The notes beneath the pieces were generated by a model. The model worked only from the letters and a program-made list of their open reading frames with translations, did not search any database and was not told the origin of the DNA. A DNA stretch of 40,412 bases, from assembly GCA_948442695.1 (NCBI GenBank), contig CAOJSF010000010.1, positions 1 through 40,412 on the forward strand, in the 5' to 3' direction. Positions 9,031 to 15,860 of the stretch are shown piece after piece. Each line of letters opens with the position of its first letter. Positions within the stretch are counted from its first letter, which is position 1. The DNA comes from an uncultured Clostridia bacterium. Its GTDB lineage: Bacteria > Bacillota > Clostridia > Christensenellales > UBA1242. Made by a program: the position numbers and the translations under genes.

Positions 9031-10244
9031 TTGCACAAGCGGAAGAAAAATTGAAAAGTCAATTTAATCGGATTGATGAAATTTCACTTTACAATCAAAA
9101 GAAAGTGCTTGATGCTTTTATCGAATTAAAAATTTCATCTCAATGTTTTAATGGAAGCACTGGCTATGGACATGGTGACATAGGTAGGGAAACATTAGCA
9201 AAACTATATGCAAAAGTTTTTGGCGGGGAAAGTGCAATTATTTCACCACTTATTACCTGTGGAACACACGCAATTTCAACAGTTTTGTATGGACTTCTGA
9301 GAAGAGGAGATGTCATGCTTTCAGTGACAGGACTTCCATATGATACCATATATGACACAATATTTGGCAAAGATAATGGATCTTTGGAAGAATTTGGTGT
9401 AAAATATAAACAAATTGATTTGCTAAATGGTGGAGAACTTGACAGTGAAAAAATATTTCAAACTGTAAAAAAACTTAAACCAAAGATGGTTTATCTCCAA
9501 CGTTCAAGAGGTTATAGTGATCGAAAAGCAATCTCACCTTATGATATGAAACCGCTTTTTGATGAAATAAAGAAAATATCTCCAGAAAGTTTTATCGTTG
9601 TTGATAATTGCTATGGTGAATTTGTTGACAAAGTCGAGCCGACAAATGTGGGAGCAGATGTTATTATGGGTTCTCTTATTAAAAATCCAGGTGGTGGAAT
9701 TGCTCCAACAGGTGGATATATTGTAGGAAGCGAAAAGGCAGTTGACATGATTTCAACAAGATTTACAAATCCTTCAATAAAACTTGACATCGGTTCTTAT
9801 GAAATAGGTTATAGATTATATTATCAAGGATTATTTCTCTCGCCTCATGTTGTTGCTCAGGCACTTAAAGGCTGTCTTTTAGTTGGACAGGTTATGCAAG
9901 ACAAAGGCTTTAAAATTGTTCCTGAAAATGATGAACAGCCTCAAGATATTATAAAATCCATTATTTTCGACACTGAAGAAGAACTTATTAAGTTTGTTCA
10001 ACTGGTTCAGACAGTTTCGCCAGTTGACGGTTATGCTTTACCTATGCCATGGGAAATGCCAGGATATCAAGATAAAGTGATTATGGCTGCAGGCACTTTT
10101 GTCGGAGGGGCGTCAATAGAACTTTCTTGTGATAGTCCTATTCGCAAACCTTATATTGCATATTTTCAAGGTGGTCTGACCTATGAACATATCAAGATTT
10201 TTGCTGAAAAAATTGCAAACGATGATACATTTAAAAAACAATAA
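9015..10244 (+). CDS. Aluminium-resistance-type PLP-dependent lyase (methionine gamma-lyase family)
   Basis: A fold-type I pyridoxal-phosphate enzyme of the family annotated 'aluminium resistance protein' or 'methionine gamma-lyase family protein' (YnbB in Bacillus). Recognised by STGYGHGDIGRETLA, ISPLITCGTHAI, the aspartate stretch VVDNCYGEF, and the cofactor lysine in GSLIKNPGGG (Lys223). At 409 residues it is full length. It overlaps the miaA stop by 16 bp, so it is probably co-translated. In many Bacillota it sits beside miaA/hfq, and that neighbourhood supports the call. The physiological substrate is not established; the metal-resistance name is historical. Confidence 0.88.
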   Translation: MAENIVAQAEEKLKSQFNRIDEISLYNQKKVLDAFIELKISSQCFNGSTGYGHGDIGRETLAKLYAKVFGGESAIISPLITCGTHAISTVLYGLLRRGDVMLSVTGLPYDTIYDTIFGKDNGSLEEFGVKYKQIDLLNGGELDSEKIFQTVKKLKPKMVYLQRSRGYSDRKAISPYDMKPLFDEIKKISPESFIVVDNCYGEFVDKVEPTNVGADVIMGSLIKNPGGGIAPTGGYIVGSEKAVDMISTRFTNPSIKLDIGSYEIGYRLYYQGLFLSPHVVAQALKGCLLVGQVMQDKGFKIVPENDEQPQDIIKSIIFDTEEELIKFVQLVQTVSPVDGYALPMPWEMPGYQDKVIMAAGTFVGGASIELSCDSPIRKPYIAYFQGGLTYEHIKIFAEKIANDDTFKKQ

Positions 10245-10250
10245 AAATTT

Positions 10251-10280
10251 AAGCGTGTATATTTAAGCACGCTTTTTTAA
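10251..10280 (+). terminator. Intrinsic terminator after the mutSL-miaA operon
   Basis: AAGCGTG (10251-10257) pairs with CACGCTT (10268-10274) and is followed by a T-run. Confidence 0.85.
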
Positions 10281-10412
10281 TTTTTTTTAAGCAAATTTGG
10301 AGCAATATAAAAATTAAAACTTTTTGATAAAATTCGTCATACATAATGTATGAATTTAATAAAGAATTTTAATTTTAATAAAAATTATAATAAAAAGTTC
10401 TTTTTTTATAAT

Positions 10413-11045
10413 ATGAACATAAATTACAATATGACAAATAAAAACAAAAATCGACAACTAAAAGAAGCAACAAGATTTGCTTGTGATATGCTTAAAGAAA
10501 GTAAGATAATCATTATAATTTTATCTGTGATTTCACTGATAACTCTTTTGACAGGAATAATTGTTGCAATTAAAACTCGAAACAGTTTTTCATCACTGAA
10601 TGGCTATGGCGTGGTTGATGTAAGGACGGGTGGTCTGACAACAAGTTTTTTTACAAGATTGTTTTCAATGTTGTTTATAGCGTTAATCTTATTTGGTTGT
10701 TCATTCTCTATTTACATTTTTCCTATAGGTGTAATATTTTTGTCCTACAGGGCATATCTTTTGGGGCTTAATGTTTGTTTACTTATAATAAAATATGGTT
10801 TCTCAGGCGTGGTAATTTCTGTAATAGTTGCCTTTCCTTGCCAACTTTTAGCACTTATGGTTTTGGGTGTGTTTTTCATTCTTATGACTAAAACTATAAA
10901 AGATTATAAATGTTTTGGCGGGTGCAGGGTGCCAAAACAAAGGGCGAAACTCATAGTAAGCACAGCCATTTGTCTATCTTTAATATGTATATTTGAATCT
11001 GTTTTTCTTGTGCTTTTCAGTGCAAAGTTTATTTTGATAATTTAA
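10413..11045 (+). CDS. SpoIIM-like membrane protein
   Basis: A membrane protein with hydrophobic stretches at roughly one third, mid-length and the C-terminus. The segment around SYRAYLLGLNVCLLIIKYGF, then a proline-containing helix, matches the SpoIIM (PF01944-type) pattern of a conserved 'G-x-x-LG' helix followed by a Gly/Pro membrane hairpin. SpoIIM works with SpoIID and SpoIIP in septal peptidoglycan remodelling during engulfment. The start is uncertain: ATGs exist at 10350, 10413 and 10431, none with a ribosome site. The codons before 10431 are low-complexity Asn/Lys/Phe and probably not conserved. The neighbour dacF is also a sporulation-associated gene in this class. It could instead be a non-sporulation paralogue of the same superfamily. 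Confidence 0.6.
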   Translation: MNINYNMTNKNKNRQLKEATRFACDMLKESKIIIIILSVISLITLLTGIIVAIKTRNSFSSLNGYGVVDVRTGGLTTSFFTRLFSMLFIALILFGCSFSIYIFPIGVIFLSYRAYLLGLNVCLLIIKYGFSGVVISVIVAFPCQLLALMVLGVFFILMTKTIKDYKCFGGCRVPKQRAKLIVSTAICLSLICIFESVFLVLFSAKFILII

Positions 11046-11088
11046 TCTATTGTTTAAATAAATTGCATTCAAACAAATTTCTTTATAT

Positions 11089-11132
11089 TTAAATAAAGTA
11101 AATAAACAAAGTTATTAAATAAAGTAAATAAA
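11089..11132 (+). repeat. Direct repeat, two 18-bp copies
   Basis: TTAAATAAAGTAAATAAA occurs at 11089-11106 and again at 11115-11132 in the spoIIM-dacF spacer. The copies are identical and phased 26 bp apart, about two and a half helical turns. Confidence 0.8.
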
Positions 11133-11198
11133 TATCTTTAATAAAAGATGAAAGGCGGTAAATTTATTCTGTTTTTAACAAATTAAAAGTATAAAAAT

Positions 11199-11232
11199 TC
11201 CCCTTTGGCAAAAACTATTGTCAAAAGGAGAA
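11199..11232 (+). promoter_or_regulatory. Hairpin covering the dacF ribosome binding site
   Basis: A left arm at 11199-11210 (CCCCTTTGGCA) is nearly the reverse complement of the right arm TGTCAAAAGGAG at 11219-11230. The right arm contains the dacF Shine-Dalgarno sequence AAAGGAG, so folding would hide it. No T-run follows, so it is not a standard terminator. Confidence 0.6.
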
Positions 11233-11239
11233 TATTAAT

Positions 11240-12412
11240 ATGATTAAAAAAATATCTATATTTTGTATTATGCTGTGTATACTAGTGGCTATATGTTGCA
11301 CTAGTATGCAAAATTTTGCAGTTTTGCAAGCATCTGCTTCACCACAAGAAATGCTTGATATAACAAGTAAAAGTGCCTGCCTTGTCGATTATGCTTCAGG
11401 GACAATGTTATATGAAAAAGATGCTGATAAGCATCTTCCGATTGCAAGTATGGTGAAAATGATGACAATTTTAATTACGCTTGAAGAGATGGAAAAGGGA
11501 AATTTGACTGAGGAAACTCTTGTTACGACATCTGAAAATGCTTCTGGTATGGGTGGAAGTCAGGTGTTTATAGATCCATTTGTTGAGTATAGTGCAGGCA
11601 ATCTTTTAAAAGGTGTGATAATTGCATCCGCAAATGACGCTTCAGTTGCTCTTGCTGAGCATATTAGCGGAAGTGAAAAAACTTTTGTTGGCAGGATGAA
11701 TGAAAGGGCAAAAGAACTGGGAATGAAAAATACAAACTATTCAAATTGCACTGGACTTCCAGCACCAGAACAATTTTCATGTGCAAGAGATTGTGCAATC
11801 GTTTTGAAAGAGGTTTCTAAACATGATATTTATCATAAATATAGCACAATTTGGATGGAGGACTTTGTTCATCCATCAGGAAGAAAAACTGAAATTGTAA
11901 ATACAAACAGACTTATAAAATATTATGATGGCTGTGATAGTGGAAAAACTGGTTCTACCAACGAGGCAGGTTGTTGCCTTTCTGCATCTGCAAAAAGAAA
12001 TAACATGAGACTTATCTCTGTTGTAATAGGTGCCCAAAACAGCAAAACTCGTTTTAATGAATGTAGCAAACTTTTCAACTATGGATTTGCAAACTTTGAA
12101 AACAAGGAAATTGTAGGCACAGAAAAAGCACTTTTAAAACTTCCTGTAAATAAAGGTAAAGTATGTGAAGTTGAAGTGTTCTCACAAGAATCATTCTCAG
12201 TGGTTTCAAGAAAGGGTGATAAAACTGAATATGATGTTTCTTTTGAAAAACCTAATAAGGTGTCAGCACCTCTTTCTAAAGGCAATAAGGTCGGAAAGGT
12301 GATTGTTTCAAAAGACGGAAATGTTTTAAAAGAAATTAATTTAATCGTAAATGAAGATTTAGAAAAAATGTCTTTCAAAGATTGCTTTGATAAGATAGTT
12401 GTAGGTTGGTAA
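11240..12412 (+). CDS. dacF: D-alanyl-D-alanine carboxypeptidase (DacF/PBP5 type)
   Basis: A serine DD-carboxypeptidase (peptidase S11) that trims the terminal D-Ala of peptidoglycan pentapeptides outside the membrane. A signal peptide covers about residues 1-33 (KK, hydrophobic core, then ASASPQ). The active-site motifs are SMVK (Ser70, Lys73), SAN (130-132) and KTG (236-238). A C-terminal beta-rich PBP5-like domain fills about residues 290-375. AAAAGGAG lies nine bases before ATG 11240. In sporulating relatives the dacF orthologue is expressed in the forespore and adjusts cortex cross-linking, and the nearby spoIIM-like gene fits this. No C-terminal amphipathic anchor is obvious. Confidence 0.93.
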   Translation: MIKKISIFCIMLCILVAICCTSMQNFAVLQASASPQEMLDITSKSACLVDYASGTMLYEKDADKHLPIASMVKMMTILITLEEMEKGNLTEETLVTTSENASGMGGSQVFIDPFVEYSAGNLLKGVIIASANDASVALAEHISGSEKTFVGRMNERAKELGMKNTNYSNCTGLPAPEQFSCARDCAIVLKEVSKHDIYHKYSTIWMEDFVHPSGRKTEIVNTNRLIKYYDGCDSGKTGSTNEAGCCLSASAKRNNMRLISVVIGAQNSKTRFNECSKLFNYGFANFENKEIVGTEKALLKLPVNKGKVCEVEVFSQESFSVVSRKGDKTEYDVSFEKPNKVSAPLSKGNKVGKVIVSKDGNVLKEINLIVNEDLEKMSFKDCFDKIVVGW

Positions 12413-12430
12413 GATTTATTTTAATAATAA

Positions 12431-12460
12431 AAAGGTTGTCATTTTGATGACCTTTTTTGT
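12431..12460 (+). terminator. Intrinsic terminator after dacF
   Basis: AAGGTTGTCA pairs imperfectly with TGACCTT (small bulge), followed by TTTTTT. Confidence 0.75.
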
Positions 12461-12588
12461 TTTTAATTTTTTATAATTGAATCTTATTTTTAATTTTAAT
12501 CTAAAGATAAATTTTTAGTTGCAATTCTGTTTTGTTTTATATTCATGATATAATTTAAAATTAAAATATTTCATATGCAAAAAAAATC

Positions 12589-12617
12589 TTGATTTTTAAT
12601 TTGATTTATAGTATAAT
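12589..12617 (+). promoter_or_regulatory. scpA promoter, near-leaderless
   Basis: TTGATT (12589-12594), a 17-bp spacer and TATAAT (12612-12617). Transcription should start near 12624, only about five bases before the scpA ATG. Confidence 0.75.
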
Positions 12618-12628
12618 TTATTTATATT

Positions 12629-13429
12629 ATGGCTAATTTAGAAAACACAAATGAAATTAAAGAAAATAATGAGGCTGTTGAGACCGAACAGTTGTCCTTT
12701 GTGGATGATAAAGTAAGATTTAAACTAGACAACTTTGAAGGACCTCTTGATCTTCTTTTGCACCTTATAAAAGATGCAAAACTTGATATTATGACAGTAA
12801 AACTTGCTGAAATTACCGAGCAATATCTTGAATATATGCAAGATATTGACAGTATTGACATGGATAGGGCAAGTGAGTTTATTATTGTGGCAGCGACACT
12901 TATTGAAATAAAGTCAAAACATCTTTTACCGGTTGAGACTGAAGATGAAATTGAAGTTGAGGATAGTGAAACAATGCTACTTCAACGCCTTAAAGAATAT
13001 GAATTATTTAAAGAGACTGGTGCAAAACTGAGAGAAATCGAAAACATAAACAAAATGTATCGTAAACCAGGAAAAGAGACAGAGAAAGTCAAAGTTATCA
13101 TCAAAGACATGGTTCTGGACAAACTTCTTGACGCTTTTGCTGGACTTCTCGCAAAGGCGGAAGCAAGAGGTAAGGAAAAGGAAGCACCAAAGAAGATTGT
13201 CAAAGATAGATTCACTGTTGCAGATAAAATTGTCTCTATCAGAGGTTATGCAAGAGAACATAGAAGATTTCCTTTTGAAGACCTTTTTGCACCTGATATG
13301 ACAAAAAGTGAAATGATAAATGTCTTCCTTGCACTTTTAGAACTTCTTAAACTTCAAAATGTGAAAGTAGAGCAAGTAGGAATATTCGCTCAAATAAATG
13401 TAATTTCAAATGAAGAAATAAATCAATAA
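12629..13429 (+). CDS. scpA: Segregation and condensation protein A (ScpA kleisin)
   Basis: The kleisin subunit that bridges the two Smc heads and recruits ScpB in bacterial condensin. The family signature FEGPLDLLLHLIKDAKLDI lies at about residues 34-52, with the helical N-terminal domain, an acidic linker near residue 110, and a C-terminal winged-helix segment (MINVFLALLELLKLQNV). At 266 residues it has the usual length. The start is ATG 12629; there is no Shine-Dalgarno sequence, and the promoter -10 box ends 11 bp upstream, so initiation is likely on a leaderless or very short leader. scpB follows after 53 bp, and smc is also in the window. Confidence 0.95.
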   Translation: MANLENTNEIKENNEAVETEQLSFVDDKVRFKLDNFEGPLDLLLHLIKDAKLDIMTVKLAEITEQYLEYMQDIDSIDMDRASEFIIVAATLIEIKSKHLLPVETEDEIEVEDSETMLLQRLKEYELFKETGAKLREIENINKMYRKPGKETEKVKVIIKDMVLDKLLDAFAGLLAKAEARGKEKEAPKKIVKDRFTVADKIVSIRGYAREHRRFPFEDLFAPDMTKSEMINVFLALLELLKLQNVKVEQVGIFAQINVISNEEINQ

Positions 13430-13482
13430 AGAATTTTTTAAATTAATAAAAAACTAAAAATAATTTTACAACGAGGGGAGTT

Positions 13483-14172
13483 ATGGGAAATATTGATACA
13501 ATAATGAATTTAAAAGATGTTGTTTTATCCATTTTGTTTGTTGCTGGAGATGGCATTGAAAAGGATTTTATCGCAGAAAAACTTGAGATTTCAAAAAAAG
13601 AATTGCAAAATGCACTTGATGAACTTAAAAATGTCTATGCTGGAGACAGTGGAATACAAATAATAGAATATAAAAACAAAGTTCAACTTTCGTCAAATCC
13701 TGTTTACGCAAATTACATATCTGATGTCTTGAATCCTATTCGTGAAAAATCTTTGACAAGGGCTGCACTTGAAACTCTGGCAATTATTGCATACAAACAG
13801 CCTATTACAAAACTTGAAATAGAAGATATAAGAAGGGTCAATTCAGATTATGCTGTTCAAATTTTAATGGACCAAAATATGATTGAAGTTGTAGGAAGAA
13901 AGGACGCTGTGGGCAAGCCTTTGATGTTTGGCACAACTGAAAACTTCTTGAAAAGATTTGATGTAAAAAATCTTAGTGACCTACCAGATTATGAGCAACT
14001 TTTGGAAAGAATCAAGACAATCAGAGCAGAAGAAGATGAACAAAATGAAAATACATTGTTTAGAAATGTTGAAAATCTTGAGTTTAATGAAGAATTGCCT
14101 GACTTCTTAAAGGGTGAGGAATTTTCTAAAATAGAAGCCGATTTGCAGGATGATACTTCAGATGCAGTTTAA
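13483..14172 (+). CDS. scpB: Segregation and condensation protein B (ScpB)
   Basis: A tandem winged-helix protein that binds the middle of ScpA in the Smc-ScpAB complex. The first winged helix is at about residues 8-85 and the second at 90-170. Family motifs include RAALETLAIIAYKQPITK and VGRKDAVGKPLMFGTT (family GR.d..G.P..Y.TT). The last 50 residues are acidic and not conserved. GAGGGGAG lies before ATG 13483. It ends in a strong terminator, so scpAB form a short operon. Confidence 0.95.
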   Translation: MGNIDTIMNLKDVVLSILFVAGDGIEKDFIAEKLEISKKELQNALDELKNVYAGDSGIQIIEYKNKVQLSSNPVYANYISDVLNPIREKSLTRAALETLAIIAYKQPITKLEIEDIRRVNSDYAVQILMDQNMIEVVGRKDAVGKPLMFGTTENFLKRFDVKNLSDLPDYEQLLERIKTIRAEEDEQNENTLFRNVENLEFNEELPDFLKGEEFSKIEADLQDDTSDAV

Positions 14173-14177
14173 AAAAT

Positions 14178-14202
14178 AAGAGGAATTTTTCCTCTTTTTT
14201 TT
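14178..14202 (+). terminator. Intrinsic terminator after scpB
   Basis: AAGAGGAA (14178-14185), a three-base loop, TTCCTCTT and a run of eight T. Confidence 0.85.
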
Positions 14203-14244
14203 CTTATTTGTAATTATAAAATTTTTGACAGCATAAATTTAAGC

Positions 14245-14397
14245 ATGGGAAGTTTTAGACAAAAAAGTTATGGGAAAAGATATAGTCAAGCGAAGGTGAG
14301 GGTGCATTTAAACAAGCGAAAACTTTTTTATTTCATCTTTGCCTTTCTTTGTGTTTGTGAAGTTTGTTTGGGTGTTTTATGGGCGCTGGGGTATTAA
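14245..14397 (+). CDS. Possible 50-residue single-pass membrane protein upstream of spoIVFB
   Basis: An ATG ORF of 50 codons that begins MGSFRQKSYGKRYSQ, is rich in Lys/Arg for about 27 residues, then has one strongly hydrophobic segment (LFYFIFAFLCVCEVCLGVLW) and stops. Its last 19 bases overlap the start of the protease gene. A TTGACA box sits at 14225-14230, but no matching -10 or ribosome site is visible. The layout, basic cytoplasmic tail plus one membrane helix, resembles the first part of SpoIVFA, the usual partner encoded just before SpoIVFB, but the extracytoplasmic domain is absent. It may be a remnant, a real micro-regulator, or chance. Confidence 0.42.
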   Translation: MGSFRQKSYGKRYSQAKVRVHLNKRKLFYFIFAFLCVCEVCLGVLWALGY

Positions 14398-15230
14398 AAA
14401 AAATTAAAAAATTTCCCATTCATCCTACTTTTATTTTACTTTTTTTGTGGTTTATTTTTACAAGAAATTTCTATTCATTCGTTCTGTTTATTTCTGTTGT
14501 AATGAGTCACGAATTAGGACATTTTTTAGTGGCAAAAAAACTGGGTTATAAACTAAATTCATTTTTGATTGCTCCATATGGCGTTTGTCTTAATTATAAA
14601 GAAAGTGCATTTGAACAAAAGGACGAAATTTTGATTGCTTTTGCAGGTCCTTTTGTAAATTTTGTTTTATCAATAATTTGCATATCATTATGGTGGATTT
14701 TTCCTGTTTCATACAATTTTACTTATGAATTTGTCTTTCAATCGCTAATGTTGGGTCTATTTAATCTTTTGCCTTGTTATCCTCTTGATGGTGGACGAAT
14801 CTTTGTCGGAATTTTATCAAAAAATAAGACAAGAAGTGAGAGCATAAAAATTACTAGAATAATCAATGTTGTCTTTGCAAGCATTTTATTTGCACTTTTT
14901 TTTGCAAGTTTCTTTTATAATTTCAATCCTTCACTTTGTTTTTGTGGAGTTTTTATGATTTTGGGACTTTTTGATATTCAAAGTGAATGTAAATATAAGC
15001 CGATTGCCATATACAAAAAAAAGACTAAGAATTTTTCAAAGCCTTTCTTTTATATGATTGATGAATCAGTTGATATAGGACAGGTTTTAAAGAAGATAGA
15101 ACTGAATAAATTTACTGTTTTCATCCTGCAATTTCAGGATGGTAGGGTAAAGATGATTGATGAAAATAAGATAAAACTTCTTTCAATAAAATATCCATTG
15201 TCAACCAAACTTGTCGATATTTTAAATTGA
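14379..15230 (+). CDS. spoIVFB: Site-2 protease, SpoIVFB-like (peptidase M50)
   Basis: An intramembrane zinc metalloprotease; in sporulating relatives SpoIVFB releases mature sigma-K from pro-sigma-K in the forespore outer membrane. The motif SHELGH gives His44, Glu45, His48, and FNLLPCYPLDGGR gives the third ligand Asp137. Four to six membrane helices span residues 14-185, followed by a cytoplasmic CBS-like domain of about 80 residues (DESVDIGQVLKKIELNKF). The start ATG 14379 lies inside the upstream 50-codon ORF; an upstream TTG at 14364 has no support. The assignment to SpoIVFB rather than a generic M50 protease rests on the N-terminal HELGH placement, the C-terminal domain and the presence of sigK in the window. 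Confidence 0.8.
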   Translation: MGAGVLKKIKKFPIHPTFILLFLWFIFTRNFYSFVLFISVVMSHELGHFLVAKKLGYKLNSFLIAPYGVCLNYKESAFEQKDEILIAFAGPFVNFVLSIICISLWWIFPVSYNFTYEFVFQSLMLGLFNLLPCYPLDGGRIFVGILSKNKTRSESIKITRIINVVFASILFALFFASFFYNFNPSLCFCGVFMILGLFDIQSECKYKPIAIYKKKTKNFSKPFFYMIDESVDIGQVLKKIELNKFTVFILQFQDGRVKMIDENKIKLLSIKYPLSTKLVDILN

Positions 15231-15280
15231 TTAAACAATACTTTTTAGAAAATATTTTTAAGATGATAATTTTGCTAATT

Positions 15281-15319
15281 AAATTAGTTTATCAAAGTTT
15301 TTGAAAATTAGTTTATCAA
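15281..15319 (+). repeat. Direct repeat, two 15-bp copies
   Basis: AAATTAGTTTATCAA occurs at 15281-15295 and 15305-15319, in the gap between two convergent genes. The second copy overlaps the end of the minus-strand gene. Confidence 0.7.
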
Positions 15320-15777
15320 CTTTCTTTAATCATAAATGGAAGCAAGTTGTCGATATTGCCTCTTTCAAGTTCTGTCAATTTATCCAGAATTTCATCCAGT
15401 TCTGGAGAGATATTTTTATGGTCTACTTTATCTTTATAACAGGTAAGCACACCCATAAAAGTCCCTAAAAGCATAAGTTCAGCGATATGTCTTGTGGTTT
15501 TGTCTGTCATTGTCGACATATTGATTGAGCCCCAAAGTTTTGCTTTTTCAAACCAGTTGTTGTCTTTCAAACCTTCAATTCGCTCTGCTTTTGCAAGAAG
15601 TTCACATTCTTTTTCAAGCAATAAATATTGATCCTCTTCAGATGCAAGTTCTCGTTTAAGTTCATCATCTTTTATTTTTGGAATGATATCTTCTATTGAT
15701 TGAATTGCAGTTTTAATATTTTGATAAATGGCATTGAGATATTCTGTCATCAATTCTTTATTTATTTCAGTTTGCAT
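15316..15777 (-). CDS. Helical hypothetical protein
   Basis: A 153-residue protein with a good ribosome site (GGAGGAAATT before ATG 15777). It has no signal peptide or membrane segment and is predicted by eye to be almost entirely alpha-helical, with charged heptads in residues 5-70 and a more hydrophobic central part (INMSTMTDKTTRHIAELMLL, about 85-104). It resembles small clostridial four-helix-bundle hypothetical proteins, but I cannot name the family. It faces the spoIVFB-like gene tail to tail and is divergent from the cyclase-like gene. Function unknown. Confidence 0.8.
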   Translation of the reverse strand: MQTEINKELMTEYLNAIYQNIKTAIQSIEDIIPKIKDDELKRELASEEDQYLLLEKECELLAKAERIEGLKDNNWFEKAKLWGSINMSTMTDKTTRHIAELMLLGTFMGVLTCYKDKVDHKNISPELDEILDKLTELERGNIDNLLPFMIKES

Positions 15778-15860
15778 AATTTCCTCCTAGTTAATTGTGT
15801 GCCGATTTTAAAATAATATTCTTTATGTATACAATTTCTTCTTTTGCAGAAAATATTTAC

